Below are positions 16,862-27,370 of a stretch of 64,000 bases of DNA, in pieces. The DNA comes from Mycobacteroides abscessus ATCC 19977 (GTDB taxonomy: Bacteria > Actinomycetota > Actinomycetes > Mycobacteriales > Mycobacteriaceae): positions 2,666,001-2,730,000 of the forward strand of contig NC_010397.1 of assembly GCF_000069185.1 (NCBI RefSeq), in the 5' to 3' direction. The position numbers and the translations under genes were made by a program. Each line of letters starts with the position of its first letter. Positions within the stretch are counted from its first letter, which is position 1. The notes under the pieces are model-generated. The model did no database searches. It was not told the DNA's origin and was given only the letters and a program-made list of their open reading frames with translations.

Positions 16862-17889
16862 TTCTCCACAATGCCAGAATTGTCGGCCGACTCGTCCACA
16901 GATTTGTCCGTGGCGTCAGCCTCGGGAGCATCGGTGACTCCGTCTTCGGTGTCTTCGGTGTCTTCGGTATCGGCTGTTGCCTCGGTTTCCGCGGTGTCAT
17001 CGCCCCCATCGGCTGACGAGGGTGTGCCACCCAAGGTCGCTGGATCCTCACGCCCCTTGGGTGCCAGCAAGATATAGGCGACGGCACCGACGAATACCAA
17101 CGTCGAGGTGAACGAGTTCACCCGGATTCCCCCGAACTGCGTCGCCGGATCCACGCGCATCAACTCGACACAGAAGCGGCCCACACAGTAGGCCGCGACG
17201 TACATCGCGAACAGCCGCCCATGTCCGATTTTGAAGCGCCGGTCCACGACGATCAGCAAGACGAAAACGAGGACATTCCACAACAATTCGTAGAGGAAGG
17301 TCGGGTGCACGACCTGGGCGACCTCGCCGGTAGACACTCCATTGAGATTGAGGACATCAACCGTACCGTCGGCCGAACGACGATAGAACAGTTCCAGCCC
17401 CCACGGCAGCGTGGTGGGTCCGCCGGTGAGTTCCTGATTGAAGTAGTTGCCCAACCTGCCGATGGCCTGGGCCAGCACGATGCCCGGCGCGATCGCATCG
17501 GCGAAGGCAGGGAGCGGAATTCCCCGGCGGCGGCAGGCAATCCAGGCGCCAACTCCACCCAGCGCCACGGCGCCCCAGATACCAAGGCCACCCTCCCAGA
17601 CCGCGATCGCCTTGCCGATGCCCTTGCCGTGCGCGCCGAAATACGTCTGCCAGTCGGTCATCACGTGATAGAGCCGACCGCCGACCAGTCCAAAGGGCAC
17701 GGCCCACAGCGCGATGTCGTAGATGACGCCGCGTTCACCACCGCGTTGCTCCCACCGACGATCACCGATGATCAACGCGGCAACAATGCCCGCGATGATG
17801 CACAGTGCGTAGGCGCGGATCGGGATCGGCCCAAGATGCCAAACCCCTTGGGGTGGACTGGGGATGTATGCCAGATTCACGACAGTCAC
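16858..17889 (-). CDS. lgt: Prolipoprotein diacylglyceryl transferase
   Basis: A 343-residue membrane enzyme that moves diacylglycerol from phosphatidylglycerol to the lipobox cysteine of prolipoproteins. Family motifs are visible: IRAYALCIIAGI, VGGRLYHVMTDW, AIGRLGNYFNQELTGGPT and HPTFLYELLWN. The C terminus beyond about residue 285 is an acidic Asp/Glu/Thr tail containing a threefold repeat of Thr-Glu-Asp, absent from short Lgt proteins such as that of E. coli but of a kind seen in mycobacterial homologues. The GTG at 17889 is used. It sits 25 bases downstream of trpA as in M. tuberculosis and overlaps the TM2 gene. Confidence 0.95.
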   Translation of the reverse strand: MTVVNLAYIPSPPQGVWHLGPIPIRAYALCIIAGIVAALIIGDRRWEQRGGERGVIYDIALWAVPFGLVGGRLYHVMTDWQTYFGAHGKGIGKAIAVWEGGLGIWGAVALGGVGAWIACRRRGIPLPAFADAIAPGIVLAQAIGRLGNYFNQELTGGPTTLPWGLELFYRRSADGTVDVLNLNGVSTGEVAQVVHPTFLYELLWNVLVFVLLIVVDRRFKIGHGRLFAMYVAAYCVGRFCVELMRVDPATQFGGIRVNSFTSTLVFVGAVAYILLAPKGREDPATLGGTPSSADGGDDTAETEATADTEDTEDTEDGVTDAPEADATDKSVDESADNSGIVEK

Positions 17890-17914
17890 AGTGCTCTACC
17901 TGTTTTCCCTGAAC

Positions 17915-18703
17915 TCATGCCCTTCGGACTCCGGTGGCCAGCTCCTCGGCCAGGCTGCGCACGGCGGCCGGCCCCTGCGGGGCCGCCGCCACCAACGCCG
18001 ACCCGACGATGACGCCGTCGGCGTAGGCCGCGATCTCGGCCGCCTGCGCGCCCGACCGCACGCCGAGTCCGACCCCCACCGCGATATCGGAGACCTCACG
18101 GACCCTGCTCACCAGGGCGGGTGCGGCATTGGATACCGCGTCACGCGCACCCGTGACACCCATGGTCGACGCCGCGTAGACAAATCCCCGGCAGGCGCCG
18201 ATGGTCCTCTCCAGCCTTTCGGGCGTGGACGACGGGGCGACAAGAAAGATCCGGTCCAGGTCATGAGCGTCCGAGGCGGCGATCCAGTCATCGGCCTCGT
18301 CCGGGATCAGATCCGGTGTGATGATTCCGAGGCCACCCGCCGCGGCGAGCTCACGTGCGAACGCGTCAACGCCGTAACGCAGCACCGGGTTCCAGTAGGA
18401 CATGACGACCGCGTGACCGCCGGCATCGGTGATGGCGCGGACGGTGGTGAAGACGTCGGCCACCCGAACCCCGTTGGCGAGCGCCGTTTCCGCTGCGGCG
18501 GCGATCATCGGGCCGTCCATCATCGGATCCGAGTACGCGATCCCCACTTCGATGATGTCGCACCCGCCCCGCACCAGGGTGGTCATCAGTTCGATCGAGG
18601 TGTCCAGGTCCGGGTAACCGTTGGGCAGGTACCCGATCAGCGCGGCGCGTTCTTCGGCGCGGCACTTGTCGAAGACCTCGGTCAGACGGCCGGGCTGTGT
18701 CAT
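17915..18703 (-). CDS. trpA: Tryptophan synthase alpha subunit
   Basis: A 262-residue TIM-barrel enzyme that cleaves indole-3-glycerol phosphate to indole and glyceraldehyde 3-phosphate, passing indole to TrpB. The catalytic Glu is in [18 protein letters not shown], which also holds the catalytic Asp. The phosphate site [12 protein letters not shown] and the segment [11 protein letters not shown] are typical. The ATG at 18703 overlaps the trpB stop by the ATGA arrangement, which fixes the start over an upstream in-frame ATG at 18739. Confidence 0.96.
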   Translation of the reverse strand: MTQPGRLTEVFDKCRAEERAALIGYLPNGYPDLDTSIELMTTLVRGGCDIIEVGIAYSDPMMDGPMIAAAAETALANGVRVADVFTTVRAITDAGGHAVVMSYWNPVLRYGVDAFARELAAAGGLGIITPDLIPDEADDWIAASDAHDLDRIFLVAPSSTPERLERTIGACRGFVYAASTMGVTGARDAVSNAAPALVSRVREVSDIAVGVGLGVRSGAQAAEIAAYADGVIVGSALVAAAPQGPAAVRSLAEELATGVRRA

Positions 18704-19959
18704 GACTGGCTGCCGTCCTTCTCCAGTAGGTCGAACCACTTGGCGGCGGTCTCGACATCCTTGTCGCCGCGACCCGACAGGCTCACCACGATGACCGCGC
18801 CCTCGCTCAACTCGCCGCCGAGTTTGAGTGCGCCGGCCACGGCGTGCGCCGATTCGATGGCGGGGATGATGCCCTCTGCACGCGAAAGCAACAGGAAGGC
18901 ATCCATGGCCTCGCCGTCGGTGATCGGACGGTAGTCCGCGCGCCCGCTCTCACGCAGCCAGGCGTGCTCCGGTCCGACTCCCGGGTAGTCCAGACCGGCT
19001 GAGATCGAATGAGATTCGATGGTCTGACCGTCGTCGTCCTGGAGCAGATAAGAGTAGGAGCCCTGGAAAGCGCCCGGGGTACCACCGGTGAATGTGGCGG
19101 CGTGCCTTCCGGTTTCGACACCGTCACCCGCAGCCTCGTAGCCCACCAGGCGCACTGCCGGATCATCGATAAACGCATGGAACAGGCCGATGGCGTTGGA
19201 GCCGCCGCCGACGCAGGCCACTGCCGCATCCGGCAATCTGCCCACTTGATCGAGAACTTGCGCCCGCGCCTCCATACCGATGATGCGCTGAAAATCGCGG
19301 ACCATCACCGGAAAGGGGTGCGGCCCGGCGGCCGTACCGAAGCAGTAATAGGTGTTGTGCGCGTTGGTTACCCAGTCACGCATCGCGTCATTGATCGCGT
19401 CCTTGAGGGTTTTCGACCCCGATTCCACCGACACCACGGTCGATCCCAACAGCCGCATCCGCGCGACATTGAGGGCTTGCCGTGCGGTGTCGACCGCGCC
19501 CATGTAAATCACGCATTCCAGGCCCAGCAGCGCGCATGCGGTGGCGGTGGCAACACCGTGCTGCCCGGCACCGGTCTCGGCGATCACGCGGGTCTTGCCC
19601 ATCTTCTTGGCCAGTAGAACTTGACCGAGAACGTTGTTGATCTTGTGAGAACCAGTGTGGTTCAGGTCTTCTCGTTTGAGAAAGATACGTGCGCCGCCGG
19701 CGTGAGCACTAAGTCGTTCCGCTTCGTACAGCGGCGATGGGCGTCCCACGTAGTGGGTCTGCAAGCGATCGAGTTCGTCGAGGAATGACCGGTCGGACCT
19801 GATCTTTTCGTAGGCGGCCGTTACTTCCTCGATGACGGCCATCAGTGCCTCGGCCACGTAGCGGCCACCGTACGGACCGAAATGGCCCCGGGCGTCAGGA
19901 TCGTGCGCGGTGGGCTCAGCGATCGCAGTGCTCATCTGCGGCAGGCCGGTGTTCTTCAT
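18700..19959 (-). CDS. trpB: Tryptophan synthase beta subunit
   Basis: A 419-residue PLP enzyme that condenses indole with serine to make tryptophan. The PLP lysine is in [10 protein letters not shown]; the phosphate loop is VGGGSNAIG; the segment [10 protein letters not shown] appears as [15 protein letters not shown] near the N terminus. The first ATG (19959) lies five bases after the trpC stop; a second in-frame ATG at 19935 would give a protein starting MSTAIAEPT, which resembles the start of the M. tuberculosis enzyme. Neither has a clear ribosome site, so the start is uncertain by eight codons. Confidence 0.95.
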   Translation of the reverse strand: MKNTGLPQMSTAIAEPTAHDPDARGHFGPYGGRYVAEALMAVIEEVTAAYEKIRSDRSFLDELDRLQTHYVGRPSPLYEAERLSAHAGGARIFLKREDLNHTGSHKINNVLGQVLLAKKMGKTRVIAETGAGQHGVATATACALLGLECVIYMGAVDTARQALNVARMRLLGSTVVSVESGSKTLKDAINDAMRDWVTNAHNTYYCFGTAAGPHPFPVMVRDFQRIIGMEARAQVLDQVGRLPDAAVACVGGGSNAIGLFHAFIDDPAVRLVGYEAAGDGVETGRHAATFTGGTPGAFQGSYSYLLQDDDGQTIESHSISAGLDYPGVGPEHAWLRESGRADYRPITDGEAMDAFLLLSRAEGIIPAIESAHAVAGALKLGGELSEGAVIVVSLSGRGDKDVETAAKWFDLLEKDGSQS

Positions 19960-19964
19960 GACGT

Positions 19965-20783
19965 CTAGCGAGCCGGTTTGGGGCAGGACGGATGCGTGCC
20001 CGCGGTCACCAGATCGGCGACCGCACCTCGGGGGTCTCCGCTGGTCACCAGCCCCTCACCCACCAGTACGGCATCTGCGCCGGCGCCGGCGTAGGCGAGT
20101 AGATCGGCGGTCCCGCGGACCCCCGACTCGGCGATGCGGATGACACCGCTGGGCAGTCCCGGGGCGATGCGAGAGAAGCAATCCCGATCGATTTCAAGAG
20201 TTTTCAGATCGCGCGCGTTCACGCCGATGACCGAGGCTCCGGCGGACAGAGCCCTATCGGCCTCTTCTTCGGTGTGCACTTCGACCAAGGCGGTCATGCC
20301 GAGCGACTCGGTGCGATCAAGCAGCGAGACCAACGCCGTCTGTTCGAGCGCCGCCACGATCAGCAGGATCAGATCGGCGCCATGCGCACGCGCCTCGTGG
20401 ATCTGATACGGGCTGATCACAAAGTCCTTGCGCAGCACGGGAACCGACACCGCGGCACGCACGGAGTCCAGGTCGTCGAGACTTCCGTTGAACCGCCGCC
20501 CCTCGGTGAGCACGCTGATGATGCGGGCTCCCCCGTCTTCATAGGCCTTGGCGAGCTCGGCGGGATCGCTGATCTCCGCCAGCGCGCCGCGCGACGGGCT
20601 GGCACGCTTGACCTCGGCGATGACGGCGATACCGGGCTCGCGCAGAGCCGCCATCACATCGAGTGGCTTGGGCGCGGCCTTGGCGGCTGCCTTCACGGTG
20701 GCAAGATCGACAACGGCTTCGCGAGCCGCGACATCAGCGCGCACGCCATCGAGGATCGAATCGAGTACGGTTCCCGAACTCAT
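19965..20783 (-). CDS. trpC: Indole-3-glycerol phosphate synthase
   Basis: A 272-residue TIM-barrel enzyme that converts carboxyphenylaminodeoxyribulose phosphate to indole-3-glycerol phosphate. Catalytic segments are visible: [13 protein letters not shown] with the catalytic Lys, [24 protein letters not shown], and [13 protein letters not shown]. It is a monofunctional TrpC without a fused TrpF domain. It lies between a Trp-associated membrane protein gene and trpB in the run trpE to trpA. Confidence 0.96.
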   Translation of the reverse strand: MSSGTVLDSILDGVRADVAAREAVVDLATVKAAAKAAPKPLDVMAALREPGIAVIAEVKRASPSRGALAEISDPAELAKAYEDGGARIISVLTEGRRFNGSLDDLDSVRAAVSVPVLRKDFVISPYQIHEARAHGADLILLIVAALEQTALVSLLDRTESLGMTALVEVHTEEEADRALSAGASVIGVNARDLKTLEIDRDCFSRIAPGLPSGVIRIAESGVRGTADLLAYAGAGADAVLVGEGLVTSGDPRGAVADLVTAGTHPSCPKPAR

Positions 20784-20903
20784 GACCTCGACAATTCCCT
20801 TCTTGCGGCGCCCCCGCGCCTGCGCACTCGAACCTCACAGAAGGGTAGCCGCTGCGGGCCCACACAAGGAAACCGGGTCACATCGAACCGGACTCGGACC
20901 GGA

Positions 20904-21521
20904 CTACGTCTGGGCCGGACCCACGGTGGGATCGTGTCCGTCGTCGAGGCTATCCCACATCACCCGTTCGCTCTGTCCCTTATCCACCGGACTCACGGCC
21001 TCAGAGCGCCTCGCCGCGGGGGTCTGATATTTGGACGCCGAGGCGCCGCGTGCGGCCCGCAGCAGTGTGATGGCAGCCAACACCGATACCACGGCGGCGA
21101 GGACAGCAGTGATGGCACCGCCTGAGAGCCGATCGGCGCCGACCAGTGTCGACACGGCGACATTCTTGACCTCCGCCGCACGTGGCCCGACATCGCGCAC
21201 CGCCCACAGACTGACACCGAGATAGGCAGCGGCTGCGCCGATGATCGCCACCAAGACGGCCAAGACACGCAGAGCCCAGCCTCGGACAGCGAGCGTGGCG
21301 ATCGCGGCCGCGATCAGCGCGACGGCAAGCGGAACCAACGCGGCAGACCAATCGGCGCCCGACACCAACAGCGTTCTGGGCTCGCCGAGGCCATCGAACG
21401 AACGCAATCGGACCCAGCTGAATTTCGAGGCAACCCACAGCGCTCCCGCCGCGATCACGAGGAGCCCGGCGCCCATGAGCAGGCGCCGGCGGCCCGGATT
21501 CCGCGGGGCGGGGTCAGACAT
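20904..21521 (-). CDS. Trp biosynthesis-associated membrane protein (Rv1610 type)
   Basis: A 205-residue protein with four hydrophobic segments (about residues 15-33, 58-78, 85-105 and 130-152). The arrangement matches the Trp-operon-associated membrane protein family, which in actinobacteria is always found between trpE and trpC. Its biochemical role is unknown. The ATG at 21521 overlaps the trpE stop by eight bases, so translation is probably coupled. The C terminus is polar and carries [12 protein letters not shown] followed by an acidic end. Confidence 0.85.
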   Translation of the reverse strand: MSDPAPRNPGRRRLLMGAGLLVIAAGALWVASKFSWVRLRSFDGLGEPRTLLVSGADWSAALVPLAVALIAAAIATLAVRGWALRVLAVLVAIIGAAAAYLGVSLWAVRDVGPRAAEVKNVAVSTLVGADRLSGGAITAVLAAVVSVLAAITLLRAARGASASKYQTPAARRSEAVSPVDKGQSERVMWDSLDDGHDPTVGPAQT

Positions 21522-23049
21522 CCGCGGCGCCCGTGAGCGTTTCCGCCGCGGCGATGGCATTGAGCACGGCGGTGGCCTTGTTGCGGGCCTCGTTGTACTC
21601 GTACTCGCCGGTGGAATCGGCGACCACACCCCCGCCGGCCTGCACATAGGCGCGACCATCTTTGAACAGTGCGGTACGGATCGCGATGGCGAAATCGGCA
21701 TTGCCGGCGAAATCCAGGTATCCCAGGACGCCCCCGTATAGTCCACGGCGGGTCAGCTCGACCTCCTCGATCAATTCCATGGCCCGCACCTTCGGCGCGC
21801 CCGACAACGTACCCGCCGGAAAGCATGCCGTGATGGCGTCCAGCGCCGTCTTGCCGTCGGCCAATGATCCGGACACCGTCGATACCAGGTGCATGACGTG
21901 GCTGTAGCGCTCGATATGGCTGTAGTCACTGACCTTGACCGAACCCGGCGTGCACACCCGGCCGAGGTCGTTGCGGCCCAGATCGACCAGCATCAGATGT
22001 TCGGAGAGTTCTTTCTCGTCGGCCAGCAGATCCTTGGCGAGCAGGACGTCTTCCTCATCGGTCGCCCCGCGCCAGCGAGTCCCCGCGATCGGGTGGGTGG
22101 TCGCCACCCCATCCTGCACGGTGACCAGGGCCTCCGGGCTGGATCCGACAATCGAAAACGCCGTTCCGCCTTCGGAGTCCGGCGCGTGAAGCAGGTACAT
22201 ATAGGGACTGGGATTGGTGACGCGCAGGATCCGGTACACCTCGAGTGGGTCGACATCGGTTTCCATTTCGAAGCGCATACTCGGTACCACCTGGAATGCT
22301 TCGCCGGCTTCGATGTCGCCCACCAGCTTGTCCACGATGGCGCTGTACTCCTGGACGGTGCGCTGGCTGCGATAGGTAGGTGCCGGGCGGTCGAAATGCG
22401 CGACGGTAGACGGCAGCGGCTGCCCGAGGGCGGCCGTCATCACATCCAGCCGCGCCACCGCGCCGTCGTACGCCTCGGCCACGCGTTCGGGGGTGTCATC
22501 CCAGTTGACCGCGTTGGCGATCAGGGTGATGGTGCCCTCATGGTGATCGACCGCTGCCATATCGGTGGCAAGCAAGAGCAGCAGATCCGGGAGCCCAAGG
22601 TCGTCGGCGGCAAGCTCCGGTAGCTTCTCGAGCCGCCGGACGATGTCGTATGCCAGAAAGCCGACCATGCCACCGGACAGCGGCGGGAGGCCCGCGAGGG
22701 ACTCGCCTGCCAACAGATCCATCGTGGCGCGCAGCGCGTCCAGCGGGTCACCCCCCACCGGGGCTCCTTCGGGGGTCGCACCCAGCCACGCGGATTGGCC
22801 GTCTCGCACCGTCAGCGCCGAGGGCGATCCGGCGCCGATGAACGACCAGCGGGACCACGACCGGCCGTTTTCGGCCGACTCAAGCAAGAAGGTACCCGGA
22901 CGGTTGGCACCCAGTTTCCTATACGCCGAGAGTGGAGTTTCACTGTCTGCCAGTACTTTTCGGGTCACCGGCACCACGCGATGCACGGCCGCCAGGGCGT
23001 TGAACTCTTCCCGGGTGGTGGTGGCGGCCCCGCTGACGGTGCTATGCAT
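21514..23049 (-). CDS. trpE: Anthranilate synthase component I
   Basis: A 511-residue enzyme that makes anthranilate from chorismate, using ammonia supplied by the glutamine amidotransferase TrpG, which is not in this window. Active-site segments of the chorismate-utilising fold are clear: [44 protein letters not shown] and [17 protein letters not shown]. An N-terminal [18 protein letters not shown] resembles the tryptophan feedback site. The ATG at 23049 is preferred; a longer in-frame form from a TTG at 23076 is possible. First gene of the trpE-to-trpA run. Confidence 0.96.
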   Translation of the reverse strand: MHSTVSGAATTTREEFNALAAVHRVVPVTRKVLADSETPLSAYRKLGANRPGTFLLESAENGRSWSRWSFIGAGSPSALTVRDGQSAWLGATPEGAPVGGDPLDALRATMDLLAGESLAGLPPLSGGMVGFLAYDIVRRLEKLPELAADDLGLPDLLLLLATDMAAVDHHEGTITLIANAVNWDDTPERVAEAYDGAVARLDVMTAALGQPLPSTVAHFDRPAPTYRSQRTVQEYSAIVDKLVGDIEAGEAFQVVPSMRFEMETDVDPLEVYRILRVTNPSPYMYLLHAPDSEGGTAFSIVGSSPEALVTVQDGVATTHPIAGTRWRGATDEEDVLLAKDLLADEKELSEHLMLVDLGRNDLGRVCTPGSVKVSDYSHIERYSHVMHLVSTVSGSLADGKTALDAITACFPAGTLSGAPKVRAMELIEEVELTRRGLYGGVLGYLDFAGNADFAIAIRTALFKDGRAYVQAGGGVVADSTGEYEYNEARNKATAVLNAIAAAETLTGAADV

Positions 23050-23089
23050 GACGCCATTCTCCCAGACCGTCGCCAACCGATTTGGCCAT
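23042..23089 (-). CDS. Possible 15-codon leader peptide overlapping trpE start
   Basis: An ATG at 23089 opens a 15-codon frame reading [15 protein letters not shown], whose stop codon lies inside the first codons of trpE. It contains one Trp codon near its end. The overlap would allow translational coupling to trpE. There is no obvious ribosome site and no hairpin set typical of attenuation, so this is only a candidate. Confidence 0.25.
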   Translation of the reverse strand: MAKSVGDGLGEWRHA

Positions 23090-23113
23090 GTCGCCAGTCG
23101 CGGTGCTGTTGGC

Positions 23114-23605
23114 CTAGCCCTCGTACGCCTTCAGCGTCGCCACCAACCGCTCCAGGCCCGCGACAACGGCAGCGCGCTCATCCCCCAGCCCGGCGAGCGC
23201 TTCGGCCTCGATGCGCAGCCGCTCGGGAAACAGCTCGTCTACAACCGACCGCCCGCTGTCTGTCATCGTGATGATCGCGGCCCGCCGGTCATTGGCGTTC
23301 GCCTCCCTGCGCACGTAACCCCGCTCTTCGAGCTTGCGGAGCATTCTGCTCACCCACGCCTGCGATACACCGAGTTCCTCGGCGACGTGGCGGGCAATCA
23401 CCGGACCCTTGCGGTGACGGAGCACCACCAGCACGTCGTGCTCCGGCTCGGCGATGGCAGAGGTCGCGTAGAGAGGTTCGAGCAGGCGAGCAAGCATCCC
23501 CGTTGCACGCTTGAGCGCCCCGATCACCTCCATCGGTGAGGTGTCGAGCTCTGGCCTGTTCAGCGTCCAGTCACGTGTGGTGATCGAGCTCTCGTGGACG
23601 GCCAT
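23114..23605 (-). CDS. MarR-family transcriptional regulator
   Basis: A 163-residue winged-helix regulator of the MarR family. The DNA-binding region is seen in [42 protein letters not shown], including the conserved Asp-Arg-Arg wing. Helices at both ends would form the dimer interface. It is read away from mmpS-mmpL across a 368-base gap that holds an imperfect palindrome, an arrangement like other mycobacterial efflux loci in which a MarR protein represses an MmpS-MmpL pump. The protein is not recognisably the Rv0678 repressor. Confidence 0.9.
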   Translation of the reverse strand: MAVHESSITTRDWTLNRPELDTSPMEVIGALKRATGMLARLLEPLYATSAIAEPEHDVLVVLRHRKGPVIARHVAEELGVSQAWVSRMLRKLEERGYVRREANANDRRAAIITMTDSGRSVVDELFPERLRIEAEALAGLGDERAAVVAGLERLVATLKAYEG

Positions 23606-23973
23606 CGTGCCTCTCGGTCCAGGTATGCCAGGTAAAAGCGGGTCGGGCCCAGGCTATCGAAACCGTGGCATCGCCATCCGGAGCTCGGAAACATCCGCCC
23701 GCGGTGTGTCCATTTTATTCCCCGAACGCTCCGATCACGACGTGAGACGAGGATCTCACCGGCGAGGTCCGCACCTGATACATAACTTGTATAGTATCTG
23801 TCACGCATGAGCCCCGCTTTCGCTCTCGCAAACCTAAAAGGGCGAAGCGAACACGGCGGCAGGCTCACCCGCCGTCACCAAACCAGTTCCACCCCGCTCG
23901 GCAAGCAATGAGGCCAGCCGATGTCTCCCGGATGTTGCGGGCCCACGATTCGCGAACCCCGAAAGGTGCAGCC
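23606..23973 (+). other. Divergent intergenic region between marR-type gene and mmpS, with two small upstream frames
   Basis: This 368-base gap should hold the promoters of both neighbours. A TATAGT hexamer (23790-23795) looks like a -10 element reading towards mmpS. A 34-codon frame from an ATG at 23807 ends with TGA at 23909-23911, overlapping an ATG at 23908 that is in frame with mmpS and would add 22 residues to it. The small frame could be a regulatory leader or chance. The first part of the gap, next to the regulator gene, shows nothing I recognise. Confidence 0.45.
23777..23798. promoter_or_regulatory. Imperfect palindrome, candidate operator for the MarR-type regulator
   Basis: The arms GATAC and GTATC flank an inner AC/GT pair, making an AT-rich imperfect 22-bp palindrome that overlaps the TATAGT -10-like sequence. 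Size and position fit a MarR-family operator that would block transcription of mmpS-mmpL. Binding is inference. Confidence 0.45.
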
Positions 23974-24417
23974 ATGAGCGTTTCCAGAAGCCGTCGTGTG
24001 GTCAACAAGATCTGGTTGCCGACATTGGCTTTTGTCGTACTCCTCACCGCCGGGCTCGCCATCAAGTTCGCGCATGGAATCTTCGGCTCGCAAGACCGAA
24101 CGCACAGTCCCGGGGGAAATTTCGCGGTGGTCCAATTCAATCCCAAAAACATCGTCTACGAGGTGTTCGGTGACTACGGTGGCTGGGCGCGGATCAGCTA
24201 CTGGGACACCAACAACAGGCCCGTGGATATCCAGCCGACGTCCTTGCCATGGACGCACACGGAAACGACGGTCTTGACCACCGCGACCGGAGATATCACG
24301 GCGCAGGTCGCAGGCGGAAATGTCGGCTGCCGGATCACCGTTGACGGCTTGGTCCGCTCGGAGCACACCGCCACCGGTGAGCACGCGGGCGTCTGGTGCC
24401 AGGTGCTGTCGGCATGA
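23974..24417 (+). CDS. MmpS-family membrane accessory protein
   Basis: A 147-residue MmpS protein: a short basic N terminus, one transmembrane helix (about residues 14-32, LPTLAFVVLLTAGLAIKFA), and an extracytoplasmic beta-sandwich domain (VVQFNPKNIVYEVFGDYGGWARISYWD) with two cysteines near the end (GNVGCRITV and GVWCQV). MmpS proteins assist MmpL transporters in export of lipids or drugs. The start at 23974 has an AAAGG site; an upstream in-frame ATG at 23908 exists. The stop overlaps mmpL (ATGA). Confidence 0.92.
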   Translation: MSVSRSRRVVNKIWLPTLAFVVLLTAGLAIKFAHGIFGSQDRTHSPGGNFAVVQFNPKNIVYEVFGDYGGWARISYWDTNNRPVDIQPTSLPWTHTETTVLTTATGDITAQVAGGNVGCRITVDGLVRSEHTATGEHAGVWCQVLSA

Positions 24418-27233
24418 GCGCACACTCCGCACAGAAATCATTGTTCGCCAGAATGATTCGGAAGTATTCGATACTTGTGGTGCTGGCGTGGGTCGCGTTC
24501 ACCGTCGTGATCAATGTGGTGGTGCCGCAGCTCGAACCGGTGACCGACGCCAATCAGGGGCCGCTGGTACCGCTCGACGCGCCGTCCTCCAAGGCGCTCA
24601 TTCACATTGGTGAATCGTTCCAGGAGTCCGACAGCAACAGCCTGGCCATGGTCATCCTGGAGGGTGATCACAAGCTGAACGACGCCGACCACAAGTTCTA
24701 CGACGTGCTGGCAAGCAAGCTGGAAAACGATAAGAAGCACGTTCAATACGTGATGAATCTGTGGGGCCAGGGAACCACCGCGGCAGGCGTGCAGAGCTCC
24801 GACGGCCAGGCGGCCTACACGCTCGTGCGCGTCGCCGGCGATCAAGGGTCTACGGTCTCAGACGAGTCCATTCGCGCTGTGCGCGAGCTGGTCGCCGAGG
24901 TCCAGCCCCCTAACGGGGTCAAGGTTTATGTCTCCGGGTCGGCCCCGTTGTCCACGGACATGCTGCAGGTGGGTAACCAGAGCATGATCCGCCTGATGTA
25001 CGTGACCATCGTGATCATCACGGTGATGCTGCTCATCGTCTACCGGTCATTCACGACGGCATTCCTGACGCTGCTGATCGTGATGGTAGAATTGTCTTGT
25101 GGTCGAGGAGTTGTCGCATTCCTGGCCTATCACAAGCTCATTGGCATCTCGGTGTTCGCGTCGAACATCCTGGTGTCGCTGATCCTGGGGGCCGGCACCG
25201 ATTACGCGATCTTCCTGATCGGAAGGTATCAAGAGGCGCGTCATGCCGGCGAAGACCGCGAGACTGCGTACTACTCCGCGGTCAAGGGCGTCTCCCACGT
25301 CATCCTCGGTTCCGGGCTGGCTATCGCGGGTGCAACCTTCTGCCTGCAGTTCACGCGCCTGAACTACTTCAACACCATGGGCCTGCCCTGTGCGGCGGCA
25401 ACACTCGTCGCTGTCGCCGCCTCCCTCACCTTTGGGCCCGCAGTGTTGGCCCTGGGTAGCCGCTTTGGGATCTTTGACCCGAAAAGGAAAGCGGACTCGG
25501 GTATTTGGCGCAAGGTGGGTACCGTCACCGTGCGGTGGCCCGGACGCATTCTCGTGGTGAGCAGCGTGGTGGTGATGATCGGTTCGATCACCCTTCCGAC
25601 ATACAAGCCCAACTACAACGACAGGATCTACATCGCCGGCGATGTACCGGCGAATCAGGGCTACGCGGCGGCGGACCGGCATTTTCCGGTGAGCAAGCTC
25701 AACAGCGACATGCTGATGGTCGAATCCGACCACGATATGCGTAATTCCACGGACATGATCGCCCTGGACAAGGTGGCGCGTGAGGTCTTCCACACGCCCG
25801 GCGTTGCGATGATCCAAAGTGTCACCCGCCCGTTAGGCACACCGCTGGAGCATTCATCGTTCACGTACACGATGGGCACGATGGGCACCAAAATCAACGA
25901 AATACTGCCCTTCCTTACCGATCTCACCGATCGGTTCACCCAAATGGCCGATATCACCGACCGGATGGCCGCGCTGATGCGCCAACAGCAAGGGCTCACC
26001 GGGCAGCAGGCAGGGGCATCGCATATCTCACTCAAGGGTGCCCAAGAGCTGAAGGATGTCACGGTCACCATGCGCGACACCCTGGCCAACTTCGATGACC
26101 AATTCCGGCCGCTGCGCAACTATTTCTACTGGGAGCCCCATTGCGCGGACATCCCGATGTGCTGGGCCATGCGATCGCTGTTCGACATGACCGACCAGGT
26201 CGATTCGATGACCGACGCGGTGGACGACAGCCTCAAGGCCGCGGTGATCCAGGACGCGGTCACTCCCCAACTGGTGGAGGTGATCGGCAAGAGTGCTGCC
26301 GAACTGGACAACATGAGAAAGGTGGTACTCACCGAACAGAGCACCATGCGGCCGATGCTCACCCAGATGAATGAGCTGGGCCGCCAAATGATGGATCTCG
26401 GATACGCATTCGACAGTTCGAAGAACGACGAGTTCTTCTACCTGCCGCCCGATGCGTTCGACAACCCGTACTTCCAGATCGACCTCAAGTACTTCGTATC
26501 CCCCGACGGAAAATCCGCCCGCTACATGATCTATCACGACGGGGAGGCGCTGAGCACGGAAGGAATTGACCATGCGCAGGCATACCTGCCCAAGGCCAAG
26601 GAGGCCCTGAAGGGAACCACGCTAGCCGGATCACGGGTCTACCTAGGCGGCGCCGCGGCGACCTACTGGGACATCCAAGACGCCACCAAGACCGATCTGC
26701 TGATCGCCGCGATCGCCGCATTCGCCCTGATTTTCCTGGTGATGCTGGTGATCACCAGAAGTGTGGTGGCAGCGCTGGTCATCGTCGGCACGGTGGCGTT
26801 CTCGTACTCCGGCGCGTTCGGCCTATCGGTACTGGTCTGGCAGCACTTCCTCGGCATACCGCTGAGCTGGCTGAACCTGCCCATCACCTTCATCATCCTG
26901 GTCGCGGTGGGATCGGACTACAACCTACTGCTGATCTCCCGCTACCTGGAGGAAAGCAAAGCCGGGCTCAACACTGGCCTGATCCGGGCGGTGGCAAACT
27001 CCGGTAAGGTGGTGACCACCGCAGGCATCGTGTTCGCAACGACCATGATGGCCATGCTCTCCAGCGACCTGCTGTCGGTGGGCCAGCTGGGCTCCATCAT
27101 CGGGTTAGGCCTGCTGTTGGACACCCTGATCGTGCGCTCGTTCATCACACCCGCGATCGCACGGCTCCTCGGCCCGCTGTTCTGGTGGCCCCGGCTGATC
27201 CGTTCGCGCCCGGCGCCCGCACAATACCGGTGA
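24414..27233 (+). CDS. MmpL-family RND transporter
   Basis: A 939-residue RND-type transporter of the mycobacterial membrane protein large family. It has two similar halves, each with a first helix, a large extracytoplasmic domain, and a helix bundle carrying the MmpL signature: LGAGTDYAIFLIGRYQEARH in the first half and VAVGSDYNLLLISRYLEE in the second, whose Asp-Tyr pairs serve proton relay. The second extracytoplasmic loop is the longer. The substrate (siderophore, lipid or drug) cannot be told from sequence. It is translated together with mmpS and probably controlled by the divergent MarR-type gene. Confidence 0.94.
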   Translation: MSAHSAQKSLFARMIRKYSILVVLAWVAFTVVINVVVPQLEPVTDANQGPLVPLDAPSSKALIHIGESFQESDSNSLAMVILEGDHKLNDADHKFYDVLASKLENDKKHVQYVMNLWGQGTTAAGVQSSDGQAAYTLVRVAGDQGSTVSDESIRAVRELVAEVQPPNGVKVYVSGSAPLSTDMLQVGNQSMIRLMYVTIVIITVMLLIVYRSFTTAFLTLLIVMVELSCGRGVVAFLAYHKLIGISVFASNILVSLILGAGTDYAIFLIGRYQEARHAGEDRETAYYSAVKGVSHVILGSGLAIAGATFCLQFTRLNYFNTMGLPCAAATLVAVAASLTFGPAVLALGSRFGIFDPKRKADSGIWRKVGTVTVRWPGRILVVSSVVVMIGSITLPTYKPNYNDRIYIAGDVPANQGYAAADRHFPVSKLNSDMLMVESDHDMRNSTDMIALDKVAREVFHTPGVAMIQSVTRPLGTPLEHSSFTYTMGTMGTKINEILPFLTDLTDRFTQMADITDRMAALMRQQQGLTGQQAGASHISLKGAQELKDVTVTMRDTLANFDDQFRPLRNYFYWEPHCADIPMCWAMRSLFDMTDQVDSMTDAVDDSLKAAVIQDAVTPQLVEVIGKSAAELDNMRKVVLTEQSTMRPMLTQMNELGRQMMDLGYAFDSSKNDEFFYLPPDAFDNPYFQIDLKYFVSPDGKSARYMIYHDGEALSTEGIDHAQAYLPKAKEALKGTTLAGSRVYLGGAAATYWDIQDATKTDLLIAAIAAFALIFLVMLVITRSVVAALVIVGTVAFSYSGAFGLSVLVWQHFLGIPLSWLNLPITFIILVAVGSDYNLLLISRYLEESKAGLNTGLIRAVANSGKVVTTAGIVFATTMMAMLSSDLLSVGQLGSIIGLGLLLDTLIVRSFITPAIARLLGPLFWWPRLIRSRPAPAQYR

Positions 27234-27370
27234 ATTAAGTCGACTATTAATCGATTTCACGCGGCGAAGCAGGTTCCAATGGAGTGCCCAGACCGTGCCA
27301 CCTAGCGGGAACAGAGCCCTGGCCCAAGGAAACCTCCATCTGGCGGCGCCCTACGGCCAGGCGCTCTATC

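Noticed and set aside
23114..23605. Rv0678-type repressor
   Set aside because: The gene arrangement is similar to Rv0678-mmpS5-mmpL5, but the MarR sequence does not look like Rv0678, so the name was not used.
27234..27370. Terminator between mmpL and the DAO-type gene
   Set aside because: The short gap between convergent genes shows no convincing stem-loop.
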